From Isoetes taiwanensis (Eukaryota > Streptophyta > Lycopodiopsida > Isoetales > Isoetaceae): a stretch of DNA of 64,000 nt. The position numbers were made by a program, and so were the translations under genes. Every line of letters starts with the position of its first letter. Position 1 is the stretch's first letter. Below, one piece after another: positions 44,199 to 53,249 of this stretch. Below the pieces are notes generated by a model, which did not search any database, was not told the DNA's origin, and saw nothing but the letters and a program-made list of their open reading frames with translations. The stretch spans positions 5,567,962-5,631,961 of the forward strand of contig JAJEKV010000054.1 of assembly GCA_021234155.1 (NCBI GenBank). The letters are read 5' to 3'.

Positions 44199-44592
44199 AA
44201 GTAGATAAAATAAGACTCTATTTACAATCCGAACCTATTCTGAACCTATTGGACGTTAAAAAAACTATTCTATTCATAGTGGAAAAATGATTTTCTTTTA
44301 GGACAATAGGTGGCCAAATACCATTGGATAAAATATGTGACTTTTCGAAATACGACTATCGTGGAAAAAAGGCCTTATTAAACTCGTTATGTTAGCAAAA
44401 TTAGCTATTTGGAGGTTGGGGGTTAAAAGATAACGGTTGGGTTTGGTTCACATATAGATTAAGAGTTAACGAGAGCTAATATACAAAAAAAAAGGTGATG
44501 TGCACGTAGGGTTGCCCTCCGATGATGCCCTGAGGGTGTGTTTGCATAATTTACTATCAATATAAAAATCCAGCCTTTAAGTCTATCAGATT

Positions 44593-44853
44593 CTAAGACC
44601 TTAGGCTTTCTAGAACAAAAGCATAATATAATTGGCAGCAAAACCCAAGTGTCTTGCTTTTCATAAGCATGGAGTACTCTTCTTGCATCGCATTAGTCCA
44701 TTGTTTATGTCCTACAGCCTCATTGAAACTTTGACAGGCGGGGCTTTTTTTTCTGCATAATACTCCCCTTCTGTTTTGGACGGTGTTCTTGAAGTTGTTT
44801 TTCACGTGCTTGTTCTTAATTTTGCAAAGGAATTTAGCAGAAAATTGGGGCAA
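44593..44853 (-). mobile_element. Ty1-copia RT N-terminus scrap
   Basis: The minus frame contains SPACQSFNEAVGHKQWTNAM, then QEEYSMLMKSKT, the conserved opening of copia RT (EP..F.EA.....W..AM.EE...L..N.TW). Only this ~35-residue piece is convincing; the continuation is broken. It is an isolated dead fragment. Confidence 0.65.
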
Positions 44854-45243
44854 CTAGTATCGCCCTTCCAAATTCAAAACATGCCAAATCACTGAGTCAA
44901 TATTTAGACACGCAGGTGCAATAGGTAGGTATCATCACTTTATTTGCTCAATTTAAAACATTTGTGGATTTTGTGCTCATGCTTTCGTATTCTTTGAGAA
45001 TGTTTAACACAAATCTAAAGGGTAGATTAACCAATCCTTAGAAAGAGTGACTCAATAACATGAACGTAACCAACACGCAATTCCCTAAATGTGGAGTTTC
45101 AAATTCTTGAACTTGTTTTACATGCGCAATTAGGCGCAGTATTATTGTTGGTCTCGGCTAGATTATGAAAATCAACAATGTACTTAAATCCTTTGAGGCC
45201 AAGGGCAGTAGGCTCTCTCTAGCGTTGAATTTTTTTTTTTCCA
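44854..45243. other. No gene recognised
   Basis: AT-rich spacer ending in a T-run at 45230-45241, directly before the LINE endonuclease text. Confidence 0.4.
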
Positions 45244-46320
45244 GATATTGTTTGTTTACAGGAGCATAAATGTAAGAAGGAAGAAATTGGGATTTTGCTT
45301 AAGGCATTATATCGTCTAGTGGCAGCTCTAGTGCAGGAACCTTTATTGCATGGAGAAAACAGTTGAAACTTTTATCGACATATACAGACCATTTTGGGAT
45401 GTGCACAATAGTAACCTGGTATGCTCATGGTAAAAAATGGGAAGTGATAAATATTTATGCACATAATCAAGCCAGACAAAGAGCATCCTTATGGGCCAGT
45501 GTGAAGAACAAATTGAAAAACTTTGACAGAGATATATGGTACATTATGGTCGGGACTTTAATATGGTGGAAAGTAGCAGTGATAGATATGGGAGTCGGAT
45601 CGATGTTGTACATGGATAACGAAAGGGAACAGTGGCTGAGCATGCTCAATGAATTGGGATTCATGGAACTACAGGGTGACCCAGGTTTGATGTGGTGTAA
45701 TGGTTGGATTGGAGATGACAGGGCATATGCACGACACGATAGGTGTTATGTAAGCTCTCAGGTCTTGCAAGAAATGAACACGTCATTGTATCGCCATAAT
45801 CTCTTAGAGAATTCCATTTCAGATCATAATCTGCAGATAATATGCTCTTCTAGAGTTATTACTTCTGAACCGTTAAAAACAGTCTTCAAGTTGAACCCCG
45901 GATTTCTTAAGGATGCAGATTTTAAAGATCAATGTAAGCAGATTTGGATTGCGGCTAGCAGAAATAAACAGGGAATAGAAGTAATGATTGCGTCTCTAGC
46001 AGCAGTTAAAAAATTTGCTAAGGCTTGGGGTCGTAATAAGGTGGTCAAAGAACATGCTTTGCTGAAGTCACTTTTCAAAGAATTGACATAACTTAGAAGA
46101 ATTGGTACTAGATCAGGCGAAAGGGAAAAAATACTTCTAAAGGAAATTAAGAGACTAGAACTAGTCAAAATTCAACAAGCTAAGGTTAAAGCAGGATTGA
46201 CGTGGATCAAGGAAGGTGAGAAATGTATAGGTTTCTTTTTTAGGGTTGCAAAGCAGAGGAAACAAGCAGCCACATTGTCCTCAGTACAGGTGGAGGATGG
46301 ATCCATTAGAGAAAAAATGA
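45244..46320 (+). mobile_element. LINE ORF2 endonuclease and linker, 5'-truncated
   Basis: It starts mid-endonuclease with DIVCLQEHKCKKEE (catalytic Glu in QEHK). After a broken stretch the 242-residue frame 45363-46091 continues with WEVINIYAHNQARQRASLW, an eroded MVGTLIWWK where GDFN would stand, YARHDRCYVS where LDR would stand, and NSISDHNLQI for the SDH motif. Thus Asn and Asp of the catalytic GDFN are lost. It then runs on (one stop) through AKVKAGLTWIKEGEKCIGFF, the usual ORF2 linker before RT. RT sequence on the same strand resumes at about 50.92 kb, so a single LINE may have been split by insertions. Confidence 0.85.
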
Positions 46321-47158
46321 GGTCTCTTCGTGTTCCCCTAAGGGGAAATTAGTTTTATTTTTTACATTATATTTTAGCTGAAGTTTTTCGAGGCATTGTA
46401 TTTATTTCGAATCCAAAGCCTTTTAACATATCCAAATGAGTTTATATTCACCTCTCTCTTTTTGCCACGTAGTGTTCCACGAAAAAAGCTCAGTCGACGA
46501 GCAAGATACCCAAATCTCCCAAATCGAATTCGCTCGTGCTCAGATTCGAGTTTCCCCAGGCTTTCAAATTCGTTCCTGATGCTCGATTTGCCAGATTCAT
46601 ATTCCAACGACCAGCCTTTCTTTCTCCAGGTCGTGTTTAGGTTAAGTTTACCTCCATCATACAGTTTACGGTATTTTAAATTGAGCTCGCCTCCATCGTA
46701 CAGTTTCAGAATTTTGATTACAGCTTGCCTCCAGATTCTGCATTTCCACTCTACTGTGTAAAGAAACTAATGAAATCTATTGTTGAGGTTCAATCCATTC
46801 TTTTGCTGAAATTTTTGACACTACCACAACAGTATATCAAGAGGCTATAAGGGTGAATATGATCCATATACTTGTAAAGACCTTTCACATCGGCCAAACA
46901 ATGGGCAGTAAATAAAGGGCTTCCGTATTTTCTTTGTCATATCTAGCTTCAACTCCATTAATTATAGTCTTCTTGCAAAATTACAAGGTTCTCTTTCATA
47001 TTTCATATACATCAAGTTTATGAATGTTGAAATTAAAAATTCTATTCAAATTCCTTACTAAACATCTATCTACATACACTTTTGTTGATTCAAAGAAAAC
47101 TTGTGATGGAGGATCTCAAGTGTCAACCATTGGATATAAAGAATCAACTTAATTAAAC
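46321..47158. other. No gene recognised
   Basis: Open frame 46396-46761 lacks any recognised domain. 'cctccatc.tacagttt' is repeated near 46650 and 46690. It may belong to DNA inserted into the LINE. Confidence 0.35.
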
Positions 47159-47452
47159 TTCGTTGCAGCTCCAAGCTCCCCTCAAGAGTCTTTCATACCT
47201 TTGGAACTATTTCCCGATATGTGCGGATGCATGGAGTAAATACACACTGGGATTACATAACAGTAAATTAGAAAGGAGAAATTTTAGAATGAAGCATAAC
47301 TCTTCTGCCTTCAAAAATGCTATTGTTGCATAATCTTCGTTGCATTTTAAAGCTCCAAGCTCCCCTTATATGAGTTTTTCATACCTTTGGGGCTATTTCC
47401 CTATATGTGTGGATGGCACAGAGTAAATACACACTGGGATTACATAACATGA
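47159..47452. repeat. Direct repeat of ~120 bp (period ~180 bp) below the BTF3 fragment
   Basis: 47159-47268 and 47330-47450 share 'cttcgttgca', 'gctccaagctcccct', 'tttcatacctttgg', 'ctatttccc', and 'gagtaaatacacactgggattacataaca'. Position suggests duplicated BTF3-like 3' UTR sequence. Confidence 0.65.
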
Positions 47453-47540
47453 TTCTAAAGCAAAAGTGATACAATGGAACATATATTTGAAGCCATATCG
47501 TAGCATAAGCACAGTAAGAGCCCCATCATAAGAACCTTCC

Positions 47541-48268
47541 TCAGGCATCCTTTGCTTCTTCTTTTGCAGCTTCTTCAAATGTCTCCCCAGCTACAAGATC
47601 AGGTACTTCATCATCATCATCTGCTGCTGCAGCATTCTCCTGTCTCTGAAACTGCTGTGCAAGTTTCTTAAGAATGGAAGTGCAAAGAGCATACCAAGCT
47701 GATTGATTATTCCTGGCAAAAGCTCTTGAAGCTCTGCATTAGGTAGTGTCAAACTCAGAAAACGCATATATAACCAAGTGTAGCTAAGAGAGAGCACGAT
47801 TTAGCATTTCTTACTTTTCTGCTGAGGGGTGCCACTAATAACCCATGTATTAGCAGCTATAGAAGCCTGGACTGAAAACAACAAAAGAAAATAGGAATCA
47901 AAATAAGAAATGAGAAATACACACATCTAACGAACCATACCTTTTGGGTTCACAAAATGAATGACACTATCATCCTTAAAAATGTTTCTCAATGCCTGGT
48001 ATCGTGTTCACACAGAGCCTTTTCAATGTATTCTGCAACCTTTTATCATCAGTTGTAGTGGTCTTGTGAACTGCCTTCTTTTTTCTGAAAAAATAAATAT
48101 GTCAATACTGCAGGCCACACTGACCTTCCTTTAGATGCAATGTGAAATTAATTAGATGTTGAAAAATGCAGAAACAAGGAAGTAAGGAAGAATTAAATAC
48201 CTGCTAACGCTGCCTTTGGCCCCAGTGCGAACCGCACTGGCCATCTTCATGAGCTTCTCCCTATTCAT
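47541..48268 (-). pseudogene. BTF3 / nascent-polypeptide-associated complex beta, four-exon pseudogene
   Basis: Exons 48201-48268, 47941-48084, 47815-47871 and 47541-47733 keep splice sites and family text: [113 protein letters not shown]3/NAC-beta is a ribosome-associated chaperone partner of NAC-alpha. Two lesions break the frame: a ~5-base loss after GIE in exon 2 (leading to an early stop) and an indel after NQLG in exon 4. Introns are retained, so it is a DNA-level duplicate, not a processed copy. It lies beside fragments of two unrelated genes on the same strand. Confidence 0.85.
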
Positions 48269-48439
48269 CTGCTCAATACAGCAAAAGAAGAACCATAAAG
48301 CAGTGAAGCACCATCCATAATCCCTAATCCCTAAACCCAAAAACAAATTCCATTCTACAAATCCAGTATGCTGTATGCTAACAGACCACAGAAGGAATCG
48401 AACATTTCCGCTTGCTGCAAAGTTGCCAGAAGAGAAAAC

Positions 48440-48505
48440 CTAAATAAACCAGCTTCTTGTGTCACTATTGGAAGAGCAAGAATACCAGCACCAATTTGTA
48501 ATGAA
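48440..48505 (-). pseudogene. Fragment resembling a Tyr/Trp-type amino-acid permease exon
   Basis: A short minus frame reads IGAGILALPIVTQEAG, which matches the conserved first transmembrane block of plant tyrosine/tryptophan permease-like transporters (GAGILALPAVTQEAGF). The text after this point does not look like a transporter, so the exon appears to stop near 48450. With only ~17 matching residues, chance similarity cannot be excluded. Confidence 0.4.
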
Positions 48506-49063
48506 GGCGCATGAATTACAAAAATCCTTAGATTACTTGAACATCTACAGAAATACGTAAAACTCATGCAAAAAGGAATTAGACTTATAACATTTTAAGA
48601 GAAACAACGAAACATCCATATACTCTTCAGGAATTGAACCTGACAAGCCTAGTGTTTTTCTTTTCACAGATTACAGATATATAGCTTTCAGATCAGGCAA
48701 ATCAATTGGTATATATTTCTTCATAATTGTACACGCTTGCATGAAGTATGGTTGAATACTTATGGAGTTTAAAATAGAAATGTGTTAACGATTATGGATG
48801 TTCCTTCTTCTGCCATGTTCTAAGGTCCATGAATAAGCAGAGCTGGAATTCCTTTCTTGCCAAGCAAATTAGCAGATATCTAGCATAAAACAATCCAGCA
48901 AGAAAGTTGAGCAGCACGAGACAATAAACGCATGTGCAGAGTTTGCAAATAAGGTGAAAGGCATTGTACTGATGCATCACAACTGAGGACAAAATAAACT
49001 ATTAAGAACCTAAGCTACCCAAACATAATGATTTTACACATTCAAGAGCTAACATGGACATAC

Positions 49064-49496
49064 CATGCGAAACTTCTTACAGAGTTCAACATCTTTTGTT
49101 GCCAGAAAAAAATATTTAGGGTTGTCTGCGCTTATAAGATCCTCCAAAAACTCAGAACCTGACTTGAGAAGTTCATGATCACATCTGAAATGCATACAAA
49201 GATATATACAGGTCGATCCAAAATACTAGCAACAAAACCCATAAGCGACATACTTGGCAATGTGAACTCGTCTAGCTGCCAATACAGTTCCTGAGAATGA
49301 CTCGCCTGACTTCTTTAGATCTGCAATGATGCATCTGATATTAACCTCAAATTAATCAAAATTAATCAATGGCCTTATACAACTCAACAAAGAAAAATGA
49401 AGAAGACTTAACCGATAAGAGCAGCTCAGGCAAGATGGCCTGAGGAGCATTCAAGCGTTGTTCTAAGGCATAATGCAAAACGCTTCCATCGTATTA
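49064..49496 (-). pseudogene. UTP23-like rRNA-processing PIN-domain protein, partial gene
   Basis: Three exon-like blocks joined by GT-AG signals. 49413-49496 reads YDGSVLHYALEQRLN, then PELLLS. 49254-49334 reads CIIADLKKSGESFSGTVLAARR. 49064-49184 reads AKCDHELLKSGSEFLEDLI, then NPKYFFLATKDVELCKKF. This is the order of the PIN-like domain of UTP23, a small-subunit processome factor for 18S rRNA maturation (CDG.F; TTRC...EL..LG; C.H......A..C; NP.H.FVA.QD..L..K). No C-terminal exon (PGVP block) follows within the window, and the N-terminus is unclear, so the copy is partial. It lies 31 bp or more below the YR derivative insertion. Confidence 0.65.
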
Positions 49497-49658
49497 TACC
49501 TGGCAAGCGTAAGAACCAGATTGGTCTTCTCCAGATTTTCTCTGTTCGTCCAAATCAATCCTAGCAGCACATCAATAGATCTAATGCCAAAAAAACGTCT
49601 TAGCATATCGTATGCAACCGGATGGCTGATACGCAACTCTAGATTGGGAGTTGTGTAC

Positions 49659-49689
49659 TTTTGAATGTAATAACTATTGGATGCTCAAT
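49659..49689. repeat. Left copy of 31-bp flanking duplication
   Basis: The text from 'ttttgaatgtaataac' to 'ggatgctcaat' matches 50710-50740 with one mismatch. It directly abuts the end of the short YR-element derivative. Reads as a target-site duplication of unusual length. Confidence 0.8.
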
Positions 49690-50181
49690 TCTAGAATAGG
49701 ACTCGCAAGAAACCAACAAACCGCCATAGATAGGCTTCTCATTCATCTCAGCAGATTTTCTGCAATGGTGGACAGTGGGTAGCCGCACACATGCGAACTA
49801 CCCACGAAAAATAAAGGGAAAATCCAATTATATCATTTGGACCCCAAAACAAATACAATGCTAATAGATGAGTGGCTGATGTACCTGCCGAAAGCTTATC
49901 TTAGGGATTAAAAACCCCGCCTCGCTCGGGTTTTCGAGGAAAACCCTAGTGATAAGCCTTCGAGCAAGGGGCTTAGACAAACGAAGGCATAGAATCGCCC
50001 CAAAACCCCGCATGGAGAAGTCGAAACGGATGCCGCCGCCAACCTGCACCGCACATCACCAACACAACAAACGAGAAACATACCAGAGAATAGCATCACC
50101 CGGTGGAAAAGCATCACCCAAATGGGTGGAAAAAACATGATAAACGTAACTTAATAAACAAAGAAGGGGGGGAGGGTGGGT

Positions 50182-50357
50182 TCAAAGAGAATAAGGTACT
50201 GCTGAGAGAAGAGGAAGCGCCGATGAGACGTGGATGCAGAAACGCGCCTGAAATAGCGAACTCCCAACCAAAAACAGGCATGCGCCGCCCACATGCATGC
50301 ATGACATGCATGCTCGTCCCATTCTAGAATGGCGATCCGATGTCTCGGATCGATGCG
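50182..50357 (-). repeat. A2 of the short YR derivative
   Basis: ~176 bp, differing from A1 (50532-50708) at only two or three positions. It includes the alternating 'catgcatgcatgacatgcatg' region and the start palindrome CGATCCGA/TCGGATCG with loop variant gaca. Confidence 0.8.
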
Positions 50358-50531
50358 ATTCTAGATAGGACTCGCAAGAAACCAATAAACCGCCCGACTA
50401 CCAGAGAACTTCCTTACAAACTAGGATCGAGGACGAAGGTCACAGGACGAGGCCAAAGGCCGTAAAGGAAGAAAGATACGCCAAATTGGCTAAACCAGGC
50501 AGGAAGAAGCCCCTCCCCCGCCTGGAAACAA

Positions 50532-50708
50532 TTCAAAGAGAATAAGGTACTGCTGAGAGAAGAGGAAGCGCCGATGAGACGTGGATGCAGAAACGCGCCT
50601 GAAATAGCGAACTCCCAACCAAAAACGGGCATGCGCCGCCCGCATGCATGCATGACATGCATGCTCGTCCCATTCTAGAATGGCGATCCGATGTCTCGGA
50701 TCGATGCG
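50532..50708 (-). repeat. A1 of the short YR derivative
   Basis: Left terminal repeat on the minus strand; ends at 50708 against the right-hand copy of the 31-bp duplication. Confidence 0.8.
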
Positions 50709-50709
50709 A

Positions 50710-50740
50710 TTTTTAATGTAATAACTATTGGATGCTCAAT
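50710..50740. repeat. Right copy of 31-bp flanking duplication
   Basis: Matches 49659-49689 with one mismatch (T for G). Beyond it the host sequence continues as LINE linker/RT. Confidence 0.8.
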
Positions 50741-50919
50741 GCATCGAATGCTTTGTAATCATTTCCCACCTTACCTACATAAGATTCCTAAATATCTAAC
50801 ATATCTTTTTGCACTATTTTCTAAATATTTGGGGCATTCCCTTAGCCATGTAGACATGCCATTTAAACAAAGAGCAAGGCCCTTATTGGTTGATAGCAAA
50901 ATCCGATGTGGAATTTCGA

Positions 50920-51340
50920 GATTTATTAAAAGGACACTAAGAGACTCCATATTTTCTCAAATGCATCATCCGGAACCCACAACAGGTGAAGGGGATTGTT
51001 TTTAAACATTTTGAAGATTTCTTTAAAAAGAAGAATATATATTTTCAAGATTGCTTTGACGAGTTAATCCTTTCAAAGATTATATCTAAAGTATCCGCTA
51101 CACAAAGGGAACAGCTCAGGCGACTGGTATCCATTCAAGAGATGCGTGAGGCCATGGCCAAAAATAAATGCCCGGGTCTAGATGGCATTCTAGTAGAATT
51201 CTTTCAGGACTATTGGGAATGGATACAACTCTTGTGTACAGTGCTTATCAGGACTTTCTACAAGTAGATAAGCTTGACAACAAACTAGACATTGGATGTA
51301 TCACCTTAATCCCAAAGGTGAAGGAACCGAAGTCCATAGG
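50920..51340 (+). mobile_element. LINE ORF2 RT N-terminal fragment
   Basis: VFKHFEDFFKKKN, then IQEMREAMAKNKCPGLDGI and VEFFQDYWEWI. These are the standard LINE block before the RT domain (I..A......K.PG.DG....F....W). A stop follows, and CITLIPKVKEPKSI continues in another frame. The strand matches the endonuclease piece at 45.24-46.32 kb, so the two may be halves of one insertion. Ends against the ParB-like remnant. Confidence 0.8.
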
Positions 51341-51732
51341 GGACTCAGACCATAGTAAACTGCACAAAGGACCGAGAGGTATCTCAGGTTGTTCTTTTCC
51401 TTGTACAGTTCCCTCCTGGCTTTGAAGCTATGGTTTCCCTCCAAGACGTAGTGCATAAGGGTGTCAGCATTTTTCCTGTCATAGTCTTTGCGGGCAGTGC
51501 ACTGAGTTCTGTCCACAAGGACAACAATCGGGGCTACATGTGCATTTGGGTTGCTCCTGATCCTGTTTTTCAGGTTTTTTAGATGGTCACCATAAATTTT
51601 ACGGACCTGAAGGGGCCTCTCTCCAGCTTCGTTCTTGGGTGGCAACCTCATTGATGTCACAGGCAAGTGAATTACGCCTTGCACGTACTTATGCATGTTT
51701 ATTTCTTCCATTCTTTTCGAGGTTTTGTCCAC
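51301..51732 (-). CDS. ParB-like nuclease-fold domain fragment (transposon-type gene)
   Basis: The minus frame, 143 residues, reads VTSMRLPPKNEAGERPLQVRK, then HVAPIVVLVDRTQ, MHYVLEGNHSFKARRELYK and LSVLCAVYYGLSPLW. The layout of a parameter list ending in P, a hydrophobic 'pivvlvd' strand and GNHS-x-x-ARREL matches the ParB/sulfiredoxin fold (ParB GERR.RA box). GNHS variants occur in uncharacterised eukaryotic proteins, often repeated in genomes. The ~40 residues at the C-terminus overlap LINE sequence and are probably not native. Upstream frames 51749-51952 and 51885-52226 (same strand) look like earlier parts in shifted phases. Function unknown. Confidence 0.45.
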   Translation of the reverse strand: MDKTSKRMEEINMHKYVQGVIHLPVTSMRLPPKNEAGERPLQVRKIYGDHLKNLKNRIRSNPNAHVAPIVVLVDRTQCTARKDYDRKNADTLMHYVLEGNHSFKARRELYKEKNNLRYLSVLCAVYYGLSPLWTSVPSPLGLR

Positions 51733-51748
51733 CTTTTTCTCCTTTATG

Positions 51749-52226
51749 TCACCCCTGGTGCCTTTCTTTGCCCTTCTTCTTCTTGGAGATTTCCTCTAGA
51801 ACAGGTTCCACATCAAATTTGCTGCACCTTGCGTTTCTTTGGTTCTTTGGCTGCAATGGTGTCTCGAGGCCTGCTCCTATGTTGCTACTTGGGGCTGCCT
51901 TCCGAATCTGTTGAACTTGGGGCTTCTTCATCTTGACTCGCACCACCAACATCTACCCTTTCTTCTTCAACAAACTCGTCCTCAGAGGCACTGTAGGTGA
52001 AGTCCTCACTTTGTGTAGAACACACCCTTTTAATAATGTCGGCGAGCCTCTGCTTGTTAATGTAATGTGCTATATATTTGTACAGAACAAGATTGCATTT
52101 GAAACGGGGGCAAATCTTTGAAACGGGAGCAAAAGGGCAAAAGTATGCTGGTGGGGTACAAATAAACGCGATGCAGCACCCAGCACTTTCCAGCACTTTT
52201 TTTTTTTGTTTTTCATAATCGGCCAT
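51749..52226 (-). pseudogene. Upstream, frame-shifted acidic/basic region of the ParB-like gene
   Basis: Frame 51885-52226 starts MADYEKQKKK, has a Cys- and Pro-rich middle, then ADIIKRVCSTQSEDFTYS and an acidic Ser-rich tail (EDEFVEEERVD). Frame 51749-51952 continues with KKKGKERH basic text. The 'basic helix, Cys, acidic Ser-rich' run is reminiscent of the frame at 55146-55481 (INLLKKACNYEEEDEEEV), which suggests two copies of one repeated gene. This is inference from low-complexity text and is weak. Confidence 0.3.
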
Positions 52227-53042
52227 GCAATTCGATCATATATGCAAAATTTCAGGGCCTAATTTGGGATATTGAGTGAGCAATTAGAGAAAACCCATTT
52301 CTGCAGCAATTTTGGTAAAACAGAACAAAATTTCTTAATTCAACCCAAATTAAGCTAAATCAGATGGGGCTTTTCAGATTTTCATAATCGGCCATGCACC
52401 CATATCCTACATGCAAAATTTCAGAACCTAATTTGGGATATTGTGTGAGCAATTAGAGAAAAACCATTTCTGCAGCAGTTTTGGTATAGTGAAGAATTTT
52501 TTAATTCAGCCCAAATTAAGCTAAATCAGCTGGGGCTTTTCAGATTTTCATAATCGACCATGCACCCATATCCTATGTGCAAAGTTTTAGAACCTAATTT
52601 GGGATATTGAGTGAAAAATTAAAGAAAAATCATTCTTGCAACAGGTTTTTTGTAAAACAATAAGAAATCTCTTAAGTCAGCCCAATTTAAGCAAAATTAG
52701 ATGGGGCTTTTAGGCTGAATATGGTCGAAATGACAATCCTACCTTGGTGGATAAGTTTTATGAAAAGATATGATGGATTGAGCAACTAATTGGAGATTCA
52801 CATGCCAATTTGGAGTTTGGGTCATTTCTGCGCACTAGTCAGACTCCAATCTAATGAAATCGATGCTAATCTGATGGAAAATTCGAGCAATGTGGAACGA
52901 TTCTTGGCTGAAGAATCCTCTTAACAAATGAAGGGTGTGAAAAAACGAACCCACCAGCACCCAAAAAAAAGCAGGAAGCAGGGGTGCTAAAAGCATGCGT
53001 CCGGACGCGTGCTTTTGCACCCCACCAGCATACTTTTGCCCA
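52125..53042. repeat. Element-like block: inverted ends and three ~165-bp tandem units
   Basis: 'gggcaaaagtatgctggtgggg' at 52134-52156 recurs inverted at about 53012-53040. Between them, units starting near 52211, 52377 and 52544 share 'ttttcataatcg.ccatgca', 'gcaaaatttcag', 'cctaatttgggatattg', and 'agctaaatcag.tggggctttt'. Next to the right inverted copy is a perfect palindrome around GCGTCCGGACGC. No coding evidence. Confidence 0.7.
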
Positions 53043-53249
53043 AAAGGAATATTCCTTGAAGATTCCCTGTTTTTCTGCAAAAAATGGCTAAAATGAGGTG
53101 AAAAAAAAGGGGGCATAAAAGTGTATTTTGACCCCCCCAAAATCACTAATTTTTTTCTCCAAATAGAGAATTGACTATGTCAAAGTGACACTTTTTTTCG
53201 CAATTATAATTTGCCTGAATTATCTTTTTAGAGCAAACCTCTAATTTAA

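Larger units (their letters stand above)
49688..50708 (-). mobile_element. Short (~1 kb) non-autonomous derivative of the YR element
   Basis: Read on the minus strand: A1 (50708-50532), a ~140-bp remnant ending in a decayed recombinase tail (about 50530-50400), B1 (about 50395-50358), A2 (50357-50182), tail with CCACC/GGGTGATGC motifs (50085-50137) and the multi-stem structure (49885-49965), and B2 (about 49730-49688). The A copies are ~177 bp and almost identical to each other, but diverged from those of elements 1 and 2 (CGCATCGATCCGAG, ATTCTAGAATGGGACGAG). It has no coding capacity, so any mobility must be supplied in trans. Confidence 0.8.
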
